64,000 bases of DNA from Bradyrhizobium paxllaeri (lineage in GTDB: Bacteria > Pseudomonadota > Alphaproteobacteria > Rhizobiales > Xanthobacteraceae), in the NCBI RefSeq assembly GCF_001693515.2, contig NZ_CP042968.1:1736001-1800000 (forward strand), given 5' to 3'. Every line of letters begins with the position of its first letter. Positions within the stretch are counted from its first letter, which is position 1. Under the pieces are notes generated by a model. It was not told the origin of the DNA and did not search any database. It worked only from the letters and a program-made list of their open reading frames with translations. A program made the translations under genes and the position numbers. Positions 50,400-57,316 of the stretch are shown piece after piece.

Positions 50400-51388
50400 T
50401 CCCGCCCCACGGCCGCGCGCCGCAGCCGGTCGTTGATGGCTTCGCCCAATCCCTCGTCCGGGATGGGCATGACCGCGATGGTGTGCGCGCCCTTGGCGTC
50501 GAGCGCGCGAAGATGACCGAACAGGTTTGCGGCCGCCTCGTCGAGATCGCCGCGCTTTGACAGATTCATCACGTGCGAGGCGGCGTCAATTCCCGAAATT
50601 GCTCCGAGGCCGAACGCGAGCAATGCTTCGTCGGGCTCGATCGCGACCGCATTGAGCCGCACCCGCGCGCGCGGCGCGTAGTGCGAGGCCAGCATACCCG
50701 GCGCCAGCGGCTGTCCATTGTCGCTTTCGGCATCCGCCGGCGGTTGCAGAAGCGCGCGGCCAAGCACGCGCTCGATCTCGGCGCGCGGCAGGCCGCCGGG
50801 TCGCAGCAGCATCGGCGCCTCAAAGCAGCCGACGATGGTCGATTCGACGCCGACTTCGACCGCGCCGCTATCGACGATCAGGTCGATCCGCCCCGCAAGA
50901 TCGCTTTGCACATGGGCGGCCGTGGTCGGCGAGACGTGGCCCGAAATGTTCGCTGATGGCGCCACCACCGGGCCGCCGAAGACGCGCAGGATATCACGCG
51001 CGATTCCGTGGGCCGGGATGCGGACCGCGACCGTATCGAGGCCGGCGGTCGCGAGATCGGCCACCGCACAACCTTCCGTCTTCGGCAGCACCAGCGTCAG
51101 CGGGCCGGGCCAGAACGCTTCGGCCAGCGCCGTCGCGGCGGCGTCAAAACGGGCGATCTGCTGTGCGGCGCGGATATCGCCGACATGGGCGATCAGCGGA
51201 TTGAAGGCCGGCCGGCCCTTGGCCTGGTAGAGGCGCGCGATCGCGGCCGGATTGGTAGCATCGGCGCCGAGGCCGTAGACGGTTTCGGTCGGGAACGCGA
51301 CCAGCCCGCCTGCCGCCAGCGCATGCGCGGCGGCCGACACAGCGGCCTCACCGGCGGGCAAAATCTGGGTTTTCAGGCCAACATTCAC
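50396..51388 (-). CDS. tsaC: L-threonylcarbamoyladenylate synthase (TsaC/Sua5)
   Basis: A 330-residue Sua5-type enzyme that makes threonylcarbamoyl-AMP for the t6A37 modification of tRNAs decoding ANN codons. The YrdC domain shows GGLVAFPTETVYGLGADAT and KGRPAFNPLIAHV, and its C-terminal Sua5 domain follows (APGMLASHYAPRARVRLN). I chose GTG 51388; a longer reading to 51535 overlaps the tRNA gene and is rejected. AAGGA precedes the GTG by 12 bases. The downstream oxidase gene overlaps its stop. Confidence 0.93.
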   Translation of the reverse strand: MNVGLKTQILPAGEAAVSAAAHALAAGGLVAFPTETVYGLGADATNPAAIARLYQAKGRPAFNPLIAHVGDIRAAQQIARFDAAATALAEAFWPGPLTLVLPKTEGCAVADLATAGLDTVAVRIPAHGIARDILRVFGGPVVAPSANISGHVSPTTAAHVQSDLAGRIDLIVDSGAVEVGVESTIVGCFEAPMLLRPGGLPRAEIERVLGRALLQPPADAESDNGQPLAPGMLASHYAPRARVRLNAVAIEPDEALLAFGLGAISGIDAASHVMNLSKRGDLDEAAANLFGHLRALDAKGAHTIAVMPIPDEGLGEAINDRLRRAAVGRE

Positions 51389-51457
51389 TGTGATTAATTT
51401 CCTTAATTCGGCTGCTTGCGGTCGCCGAAACCCAAGGCTATAAGCCGCCTTCCAAGT

Positions 51458-51534
51458 CGGAGTGTGGCTCAGCCCGGTAGAGCACTGCGTTCGGGACGCA
51501 GGGGTCGCAGGTTCGAATCCTGCCACTCCGACCA
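51458..51534 (+). tRNA. tRNA-Pro (anticodon CGG)
   Basis: A complete 77-base tRNA including the encoded CCA. Acceptor CGGAGTG pairs with CACTCCG, the anticodon stem CTGCG/CGCAG holds the loop TTCGGGA with anticodon CGG, and the T arm has GGTTCGAATCC. It is divergent from tsaC, which reads away from it. The structured element begins about 115 bases downstream. Confidence 0.97.
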
Positions 51535-51649
51535 TTATCCTAGCCGTTCATTTTTCAGGACTTTTTCTGATTGCTGGCGGTTCCCGAGTCAACCGTCCAT
51601 TCCCTTCAAAAGCCGGATACAGGTCTGCGTTCCCGCGGCGCGTGGCGTC

Positions 51650-52200
51650 CGGGCCTTGTCAGGTTCACCCCCTGATACGGAGGGTGCAGGGAATGCCGGG
51701 TGCTCGCCGCACCCGCGGTCTCGTGTGCAATGTGTGTAGGAAATGCGCACACGAGCATACAGGTACAGCCGAAGCAGTCCGGCATTCCCTGCGCAATGGG
51801 TTGACGGCTTATGCCGTGGTCTCCCCGGAGCCGAATTCCTCTGGCCTCCGTCACTGCCGGATTAGCAGTTCATCGAAACCCGGTTGGGTTTCGATAAACT
51901 TCCGTCAAGCTTGGCACCAGCCACGGGTGTCAGGACCACACGGCTTTGCCGTACGCAATAAGCGCCGTCATCTTGCGCGCCGCCGGCCGCTCATGAGGTT
52001 CAACTCACCCTGCGACCAACCTGTGCGCCGACGCTCTTGCGTCCACCGCATCCCGCCTCACGTTCGTGACGACCGCGATACGCCCCTCGTGTCGAGGCGG
52101 GACGCGCGGAAAATGCCGCTGATTTGGGGTGAAAGGGAAGTGGTATATTTTTGCGCTGACGACTGGACGGCCCAAATCAGATTGAATCTGTTCAGCAAAT
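51650..52200. ncRNA. Long, highly structured non-coding element
   Basis: About 550 bases without a believable gene but with many perfect stems. Examples: 14 bp (51686-51699 with 51779-51792), nested 9 bp (51720-51728 with 51747-51755), 10 bp with a GGTT loop (51872-51881 with 51886-51895), 9 bp plus 3 bp (52051-52059 with 52094-52102, extended by 52047-52049 with 52104-52106) enclosing the small hairpin TCACGTTCGTGA, and 10 bp (52119-52128 with 52171-52180). Open frames across it encode Arg/Pro/Cys-rich strings typical of translated structured RNA or repeat DNA. It may be a structured RNA or a multicopy mobile-like element; the strand of any transcript is unknown. Confidence 0.5.
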
Positions 52201-52293
52201 TAGATTATTCGCGCGGCCGCCTACCTTCGGTTGTGTAGATCCGTTTCTGCACATAATCCTTTTGCGCCATGACGCTGAGCGACCCTGTCCGAG
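52201..52293. other. Intergenic end of the element, no gene seen
   Basis: About 90 bases between the structured element and the stop of the next minus-strand gene. No further feature is recognised. Confidence 0.4.
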
Positions 52294-52593
52294 TCATGGC
52301 GCCGCAGATCCTGCTGACATCCCGGCCATGCCACAGGCTTCGTTACCGGGAAAATCAGCAGATTGTTTTGACAGGGCGACTCGAGCGCGGGGTTGCGTAG
52401 AGGCTTGCGGGCGAGCGCGGACAGGAGGCGGGCTTGGTGGCGGCAGGTCATACCTGGCCGCGCGTTCGGAGACGAGCTTCCGATAAGCGACCGCCTGCAT
52501 CTCGAAACACTTTCGGAGCGCCGGATTGGTTTCTTCGGCGGCCAATCGCTCGAAGGTGAGCGCATGCTCCACGTACTCGGTCAACAACTTCAT
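52294..52593 (-). CDS. Small helical protein (rhizobial family, unnamed)
   Basis: A 99-residue protein. The N-terminal 50 residues (MKLLTEYVEHALTFERLAAE and FEMQAVAYRKLVSERAARYD) form two amphipathic helices of a type common among rhizobial small proteins. The rest (from PPPSPPPVRARP) is a disordered-looking Pro/Arg-rich tail. Start ATG 52593 is preceded by CGGAG eight bases upstream. Function unknown. It begins the accessory stretch between the structured element and the ligase remnant. Confidence 0.7.
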   Translation of the reverse strand: MKLLTEYVEHALTFERLAAEETNPALRKCFEMQAVAYRKLVSERAARYDLPPPSPPPVRARPQASTQPRARVALSKQSADFPGNEACGMAGMSAGSAAP

Positions 52594-52803
52594 CGGTCGT
52601 CTCCGATTTTGTCCACCCAATGCGCCAGGGGGCGTGCAAGTTCCTAACGGTCTTCCGGGCTTCATCGCGTAGAAGCAATTGCGTTCAAATGAGTGAATGG
52701 CGTGCGATGCTCACATCGAGTACGTGAAGGTATGTCGGGAAAAGATGGCATATGAGCGGAATTGGCCGTGCTCAAAAATTCGCGCGCCGTCTAATAGAGG
52801 CGC
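52594..52803. other. Intergenic region, nothing recognised
   Basis: About 210 bases with no supported coding frame. It contains the upstream regions of a minus-strand small gene and of the plus-strand microprotein at 52804. Confidence 0.35.
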
Positions 52804-52890
52804 GTGACTGATGAAATCTTTACCGCTGTTGTTGTTGCGTGTGGCCTGCTCGTGGTGATGCTGCTTGCTGCCGTCATATTCAATTTGTGA
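52804..52890 (+). CDS. Single-helix membrane microprotein (28 aa)
   Basis: GTG 52804 opens a 28-codon frame encoding VTDEIFTAVVVACGLL then VVMLLAAVIFNL (with Met at initiation): a short acidic head and one membrane span. AGAGG lies close upstream (4 bases from GTG), which is tight but usable. It is one of several similarly built very small genes in this window. Function unknown, translation inferred. Confidence 0.4.
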   Translation: MTDEIFTAVVVACGLLVVMLLAAVIFNL

Positions 52891-53253
52891 CGACTGCTGG
52901 TGTATCTGCACGCCTCGGTTCTCGATCGCGCCCAGCGCGTGGCCGGATCTGCTTTTATTGCAGCCCCTTGCGCCTAACTTTTGTTGTAGCGGGAGACGGC
53001 TGTCCGGTGCTGTGATTTCGGCGCGGCCCTTTGTAGGTGAAGGGCTGGCCTCCAGGAGTCTCAGCTTCGACACGCCGAAGCTGAGGCTCTTGGTGACAGG
53101 GAAATAGCGGCAACCGCATACTTCCTCAATAAGCCCTGCAGCATTGGTGGTGGCAGGCAGGATCACGTCCCCTGATTGTTCGAGATTCCTGAGAGCCGCG
53201 CGAAGATGTCTGTTTTACCGCAGGCATTTTTTTGAGTTGCGTTGTTGCCCAAG
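52891..53253. other. Intergenic region with one hairpin, no gene believed
   Basis: Frames on both strands here give unconvincing products. One feature stands out: a perfect 10-bp hairpin, CTCAGCTTCG and CGAAGCTGAG (53060-53069 with 53076-53085). The rest is featureless. Confidence 0.4.
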
Positions 53254-53433
53254 AATATCCAGATGCCGGGGTTCATTGAGCCCCAGCGTGCAACGTTGAA
53301 ATCCAAGGCGCCGAAGGCCACATGGGTCGAGCCGACGTTCTACGCAGACGTGGAGTACAAGGATATCACCTCGGAAGGCTTGTTGCGCGCCAGCTCCTTC
53401 AGAGGATTGTTCAAGGGAACGGGCCGCACCTGA
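53254..53433 (+). pseudogene. Remnant of an ATP-dependent DNA ligase (LigD-type), internal deletion
   Basis: The frame from about 53254 reads QMPGFIEPQRATLKSKAPK, which is the start of a LigD-type ligase domain just before its lysine motif, then jumps to ATWVEPTFYADVEYKDITSE and GLLRASSFRGL, which matches the end of the OB-fold part. The roughly 200 residues between them, including the nucleotidyl-lysine motif (K-Y-D-G in the family), are absent, so it cannot be an active ligase. It ends at TGA 53431-53433. It appears to be the scar of a deleted NHEJ ligase gene. Confidence 0.65.
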
Positions 53434-53448
53434 CAACGTTCGTTGTTC

Positions 53449-53706
53449 ATGAGCCAGACGCTGCAATATTCAATCGCGGAGTCCTTCCAGATCGCCTGGG
53501 ACTATCTCGACGCAACGGGTGAGCTCGGCAATCCTGACACGGCCGCGGGCCATCTGCTCGATACCATCGAGACGATGGTCCGTCAGGGCGAAAGGCGGCC
53601 GCTTCTTCTCTCCAACAAAGCGATCGCCTCCTATCAGCGGTTCAGAGCGGAGCAGAGGCTGTCCATATCGCGCTCTGGAGGAACAGGAAGTTTTGGACGG
53701 CGTTGA
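53449..53706 (+). CDS. Small hypothetical protein (rhizobial)
   Basis: An 85-residue soluble protein. MSQTLQYSIAESFQIAWDYL then DATGELGNPDTAAGHLLDTI and ETMVRQGERRPLLLSNKAIA form helices, with a short basic tail. I have no family name. It begins 16 bases after the ligase remnant, on the same strand, and precedes a DUF3606 gene. The TTG two codons upstream is an alternative start. Confidence 0.65.
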   Translation: MSQTLQYSIAESFQIAWDYLDATGELGNPDTAAGHLLDTIETMVRQGERRPLLLSNKAIASYQRFRAEQRLSISRSGGTGSFGRR

Positions 53707-53725
53707 TCTGGCTGGAGGAAGCATC

Positions 53726-53917
53726 ATGGATAATCTGACCAAACGTGATCAGCCGGACCGCTCCAAGATCAACATGCAGGAAGGTTACGAGGTCAAATAC
53801 TGGACCAAGGCGTTCGGCGTTTCGAAGGAGGAATTGCAGAAGGCCGTCGACAAGGTCGGCAACTCAGCCGCAGCGGTGCGGAAAGAACTTGGACTCTTGG
53901 GTGCATCTCACTCGTGA
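53726..53917 (+). CDS. DUF3606 protein
   Basis: A 63-residue soluble protein: DQPDRSKINMQEGYEVKYWT, then KAFGVSKEELQKAVDKVGNS and AAAVRKELG, the whole DUF3606 domain. These proteins are abundant in rhizobia and probably bind DNA or are stress-related; neither is established. GGAGGAAGC precedes ATG 53726 by four bases and is a strong ribosome binding site. Confidence 0.85.
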   Translation: MDNLTKRDQPDRSKINMQEGYEVKYWTKAFGVSKEELQKAVDKVGNSAAAVRKELGLLGASHS

Positions 53918-53995
53918 TCGATCCCGACTGCCCGTATGCTTGGGCCTGGGCACGGTTTGTGAGAATCAACGGGCAGCTGAACCAGGAGGGTTCGA

Positions 53996-54157
53996 ATGCC
54001 GAAAGATAACGAGCTGGAAGGCCGACAAGACATGGGCGGCAAGCACGGCGGACAGGCAGGAATGCCCAGGCCGGAGTCGCAGACCGCAGCTCAACAGGGC
54101 ATCGCCCGTGGCGAGAAGGGCAACGAACAACCTTCAGATAAGTCGCGGCAGCGGTAG
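53996..54157 (+). CDS. Small hydrophilic protein (53 aa)
   Basis: A 53-residue Gly/Gln/Lys-rich protein (GRQDMGGKHGGQAGMPRPES then QTAAQQGIARGEKGNEQPSD) with almost no hydrophobic residue, resembling small stress-related proteins with KGG-like repeats. AGGAGG is seven bases before the ATG, the best Shine-Dalgarno sequence in this region. It lies downstream of the DUF3606 gene and upstream of an 11-bp hairpin. Function unknown. Confidence 0.65.
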   Translation: MPKDNELEGRQDMGGKHGGQAGMPRPESQTAAQQGIARGEKGNEQPSDKSRQR

Positions 54158-54507
54158 TTGCCGAGGCCGTCTCAAAAAGAAGCGCCGCCGGGCTCGAAAT
54201 GGATTGTCCCGGCGGCGCCTTGTCTCAGACCGGGCCCTGAAATCCCAGTCACTGACAAGGATGCAATGGCTATGCCACAGGGGCATGACACCAAAGGAAA
54301 AAGCGGAAATACATAATAGAGCCGCTTAAAGCGAGCGGCCGTCCGGTGGGTGATCAACCCAACGGCTACTTGATGTGCAGACCTCCGGCTTTCATAGTTC
54401 CGTAAAATAACGTCCGCGAACCTTCCGCGAGCCTGCACTTCTACGCGCGCTATTTTCTGCAGTATCCGCGAGTATTTTCCGATGGCCAGTGGCCGGAGTC
54501 ATTCTCC
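54158..54507. other. Intergenic region with hairpin
   Basis: About 350 bases with no supported gene. It includes the hairpin at 54182-54218. The rest is likely upstream sequence of the ankyrin gene. Confidence 0.4.
54182..54218 (+). terminator. Possible intrinsic terminator
   Basis: GCGCCGCCGGG (54182-54192) pairs perfectly with CCCGGCGGCGC (54208-54218) over 11 bp, 24 bases after the stop of the small hydrophilic protein gene. The T-tract after it (CTTGTCTC) is poor. Confidence 0.5.
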
Positions 54508-55188
54508 ATGCGTTTCCTCGCCGCGCTTGTTGTCGCGCTCCTGACCGTCCTGCCTGCATCAGCGCAGGTCGCGCCGACCGAGGCGGAGGTGCGCGGGTAT
54601 GGGGGCTTGCATGCGGCCGCCGCACGGGGCGACGTCGCCGATATCGAAAAGCGTATCGCGGCTGCCGAAGACAAGGAAGCGATCGACGCGCGTCATCGCA
54701 CAGCGCTGCATGTCGCGGTCTATCAGAAGAAGCACGATGCCGCGCGCGCCCTGATCCGGCTCGGCGCCGATCCGAACAGGCTGGAGATCGACCGCTATGA
54801 CATCATCACCATCGCAGCGGTTGCCGACGACGTGCCGATGCTCAGGATCGCGCTCGAGGGCGGCGGCAACCCGAAGGCCGTTACCAGCCGTTATGATGGC
54901 ACGGCGCTGATTGCGGCCGCGCATCTTGGCCACGCCGAGATCGTGCGGACATTGATTGCCGCCAAAGCGCCGCTCGATCACGTCAACAATCTGCAATGGA
55001 CTGCGCTGATCGAGTCGATCGTGCTCGGCGACGGCGGCAGGAACCACACCGAGACCTTGCGTGCGCTGGTCGAGGCCGGCGCCAACGTCAACATTCCGGA
55101 CAGAAGCGGATCGACGCCGCTCACGCTGGCGCGAAGCCGCGGCTATCGCGACATGGTTGCGATCCTGGAAAAGGCCGGCGCGAAGTGA
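54508..55188 (+). CDS. Exported ankyrin repeat protein
   Basis: A 226-residue protein with an N-terminal signal peptide (RFLAALVVALLTVLPASAQ, cleavage near residue 20) and about five ankyrin repeats, for example ALHVAVYQKKHDAARALIRL, ALIAAAHLGHAEIVRTLIAA and PLTLARSRGYRDMVAILEKA. It should be a periplasmic protein-protein interaction module. No partner is evident. A 42-residue microprotein gene lies just beyond its end on the other strand. Confidence 0.87.
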   Translation: MRFLAALVVALLTVLPASAQVAPTEAEVRGYGGLHAAAARGDVADIEKRIAAAEDKEAIDARHRTALHVAVYQKKHDAARALIRLGADPNRLEIDRYDIITIAAVADDVPMLRIALEGGGNPKAVTSRYDGTALIAAAHLGHAEIVRTLIAAKAPLDHVNNLQWTALIESIVLGDGGRNHTETLRALVEAGANVNIPDRSGSTPLTLARSRGYRDMVAILEKAGAK

Positions 55189-55207
55189 CGAGATCTCCGG
55201 CGCGGGT

Positions 55208-55336
55208 CTAGAACGCCCGGCGCCGCGGCGGCGGGCCAACTTGCGGGTGCCGACGGGTGAGGAGTTCCGAAACTGCGATCGTCGCGATGCCCGCGATGAT
55301 GGTGATGGCTGCCATCACCAGAACAGTCTTGAGCAT
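55208..55336 (-). CDS. Single-helix membrane microprotein (42 aa)
   Basis: An open frame of 42 codons encodes MLKTVLVMAAITIIAGIATI then AVSELLTRRHPQVGPPPRRR then AF: one membrane helix and a basic, Pro-rich tail. GAGGAGGG lies four bases before the ATG, a near-ideal ribosome binding site. It is transcribed towards the ankyrin gene's end. Strong ribosome binding site and composition make it likely real; function unknown. Confidence 0.65.
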   Translation of the reverse strand: MLKTVLVMAAITIIAGIATIAVSELLTRRHPQVGPPPRRRAF

Positions 55337-55571
55337 GGTTCCCTCCTCAACGGCTTTGACGTCAGGACGCCAGACGAATCACGTCCTGGCAAGACGAGGG
55401 AACTACGGGGCCGAGTTGTACGGAGCGTTCGGCGGGGCTGTTCCGTTCCAGTCCATAGACGATCCGGATGCGGGACTCGCTGATGCAGCAACCTGGCCGA
55501 TGAGTCTGATTCCGAACAGACGGATGATCCAGCGTCGATTTTAATGACCCTCGCGAACGAGGAGCACCGGC

Positions 55572-55811
55572 ATGCAGACACGGCGCGTCAAACGCGAGAA
55601 GACTTTCGAGGATCGACTGGCGGAAGAGGTTCAGTGCTTCAGGGAGGCGGCCAATCAGGCACAGCCCGGCATGGCCCGCGAGCTGCTGTTGCGGCGGGTT
55701 CGGCAGATGGAAGCCGCATTGGAGCTCGTCGAGCACAAGGGGATAGCGAGACTTGCCTCCCCGCCGGCAGGTGCTGCGTTTAAAGCGGCGGCCTATCCGC
55801 CAAAGCCGTAA
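55572..55811 (+). CDS. Small helical protein, conserved in rhizobia (unnamed)
   Basis: A 79-residue basic, helical protein: MQTRRVKREKTFEDRLAEEV then QCFREAANQAQPGMARELLL then RRVRQMEAALELVEHKG, ending in a short Pro-rich tail. No family name known. GAGGAG is seven bases before the ATG. Its end overlaps the convergent VOC gene by 19 bases. Confidence 0.7.
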   Translation: MQTRRVKREKTFEDRLAEEVQCFREAANQAQPGMARELLLRRVRQMEAALELVEHKGIARLASPPAGAAFKAAAYPPKP

Positions 55812-56242
55812 TAATCCCGCACGACCGTTTCGCGCAGCGCGCCGGGCTCGAAGATTTCGATCACGACGCCGTCCGGCGCGCCGAGCATGAAATAGCCGCC
55901 TCCGCCGCCGGTTGGCCGGATCGGATTCGGAATATGCAGGCCTGCGGTCTTCATCCGGTCATACACCTCGTGAACGCCGACGACCTGCATGCCCAGATGA
56001 TGGACCGCGTTCTTGCCGTCGCCGCGCGGCGGCTGGTCGTAGAGGTGCATGGCGCCGATGCCGATCTTGATGAAGACGTTGCGCGCGCCGACAACGCCGC
56101 CGTCCCAGATCACTTCGGCATCGAACCATTTCCTGTAGAACTCGATCGTCGCGTCGATGTCGGACGCGAAGAGATGGACGTGCTGCAGGTGGTAGCGCTG
56201 CTTCGTGCCGTACGGATACTGCCACTCGCTCTGCGTCGTCAT
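55793..56242 (-). CDS. VOC family protein
   Basis: A 149-residue vicinal oxygen chelate protein: HLQHVHLFASDIDATIEFYR in the first module and AVHHLGMQVVGVHEVYDRMK plus PDGVVIEIFEPGA in the second. The His and Glu metal-ligand positions are retained (QHVH, MHLYDQ, VIEIF). It might be a dioxygenase or isomerase-like enzyme; substrate unknown. ATG 56242 follows GAGGAGCGGGC, so I reject the in-frame start at 56263. Confidence 0.87.
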   Translation of the reverse strand: MTTQSEWQYPYGTKQRYHLQHVHLFASDIDATIEFYRKWFDAEVIWDGGVVGARNVFIKIGIGAMHLYDQPPRGDGKNAVHHLGMQVVGVHEVYDRMKTAGLHIPNPIRPTGGGGGYFMLGAPDGVVIEIFEPGALRETVVRDYYGFGG

Positions 56243-56443
56243 GCCCGCTCCTCGGAGGTCCATGCGCGGTTTTTCGACAATGCGCGCTTTGGATCGTGGA
56301 GGCGTCTGTGTCAGAGCCGTGTCAGGTTGGCAAACGAGCTTTTTCGAACGCGGCTTGAGTAAAACTCAACGCACACGGCCGCCGTCTCCGCCGCGGCGGT
56401 CTCATGAGGTTCCCGGCGGCTTTCGCAGCGGCGGCCACTTTCT

Positions 56444-56543
56444 AAAGCGTGATGACTTTTCTTCGAATCGTCATCCCGCTTTATGTTTTTGTTTGAGCAT
56501 GATCTTTTCGGAAAACCGCTACACACTTTTCCGGATCATGCTC
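56444..56543. repeat. Paired palindromes (GAGCATGATC family)
   Basis: AAAGCGTGATGAC pairs with GTCATCCCGCTTT (56444-56482), and GAGCATGATC pairs perfectly with GATCATGCTC (56495-56504 with 56534-56543). I recognise this type of element as common in Rhizobiales genomes. It touches the stop codon of the CPBP gene at 56543. Confidence 0.75.
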
Positions 56544-57067
56544 TAAGTGCCAACGCCGCTTGTCGCGGCAATAAAGCCAGCCGCGTTGAACACGCCGTGA
56601 ATGACGATGCCTACCGATGTGTTTCGCCGCCGCTGCACGATCCAGGGCAACAGCAGGGTGATCGGCAGCAACGTCACCATGATCGCCCCGCCGAAACTCC
56701 AGTGAAACAGGCACCACAAAACTCCGTTTGGCAGCCATGCCAGGCGGCCCAATCCCGCCTCCTGCCGCGGCAGAAGGTAACCGCGCCAGCACAGTTCCTC
56801 ACCCAGAATGTTGCTGACGAACAAGGGAAGCCATGCCGCAAATACCGAGGCGTGCCAACCCGGGGGATGTTGCAGGAACCAGGGTGAGGGGCGGAAACCT
56901 GGGTCGATGTAGCGCGCCAGGGCCAGGATCGCAGCGGTGGCGATCACAATGGCGACAAGGCCGCCACTCGCCCAGATGACGTCGCCACGATTCATCCTGC
57001 GCAACCGTAGGCGCTCCCTCAGCGAGCCGAGGCCACGCTTTGGCAGTTCGCGCCAGGCCTTCAGCAT
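56543..57067 (-). CDS. CPBP-type intramembrane protease, C-terminal part (split gene)
   Basis: A frame of about 174 residues with the CPBP (abortive-infection-like) glutamic protease signature: LGEELCWRGYLLPRQEAGLG carries the EExxR motif, WCLFHWSFGGA the first His, and GIVIHGVFNAAGF the second. Several hydrophobic helices surround it. By itself it lacks the N-terminal membrane helices, which are encoded in another reading frame immediately upstream (57061-57267). An ATG at 57067 overlaps the stop of that frame (ATGCTGA). Confidence 0.6.
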   Translation of the reverse strand: MLKAWRELPKRGLGSLRERLRLRRMNRGDVIWASGGLVAIVIATAAILALARYIDPGFRPSPWFLQHPPGWHASVFAAWLPLFVSNILGEELCWRGYLLPRQEAGLGRLAWLPNGVLWCLFHWSFGGAIMVTLLPITLLLPWIVQRRRNTSVGIVIHGVFNAAGFIAATSGVGT

Positions 57068-57267
57068 CCGTAGATCAGCATCGGGACAAGCACGAGCGCC
57101 GTGCCGCTGACGTACCAGCCGATGATCGGTGAAATACCGAACGCGTCGCGGAGCCAGGGGATCACGGCCATGATTGTCAGCCACAGCAGCACGGAGAAAG
57201 CGCCGAACATCGAGGCCGACGCGGCAAGTCCTATCGGTGGCGAAATCGTTTCCGTTTGCGCTTGCAT
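57061..57267 (-). pseudogene. N-terminal part of the split CPBP protease gene
   Basis: A 68-residue frame: ASMFGAFSVLLWLTIMAVIP and GWYVSGTALVLVPMLIYGC are two membrane helices typical for the N-terminus of CPBP proteases. It ends in TGA exactly where the C-terminal frame starts. It looks like the other half of the same gene, separated by a one-base frameshift or by an unusual overlap. No strong ribosome binding site precedes the ATG at 57267. Confidence 0.55.
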
Positions 57268-57316
57268 GGGCGGCGTTCAGCTTGTCTTTGTCGATCCATG
57301 CCTGTGAAGGCGTCGG

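Noticed and set aside
51421..51535. Upstream extension of tsaC through the tRNA gene
   Set aside because: The first 49 residues are read from the complement of tRNA-Pro and are not part of the Sua5 family.
51462..52238. Open frame of 258 codons through the tRNA and the structured element
   Set aside because: It overlaps the tRNA gene, and its product is an Arg/Pro/Cys-rich string that follows the hairpin-rich DNA. No ribosome binding site or family supports it.
52711..53166. Minus-strand open frame of 151 codons
   Set aside because: Composition is atypical, the frame crosses a perfect hairpin and the plus-strand microprotein, and no family fits.
53980..54000. GGTTCGAATGCC resembling a tRNA T-arm or attachment duplicate
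   Set aside because: Only about nine bases match the tRNA-Pro T arm, and the sequence is the ribosome binding site and start of a small gene.
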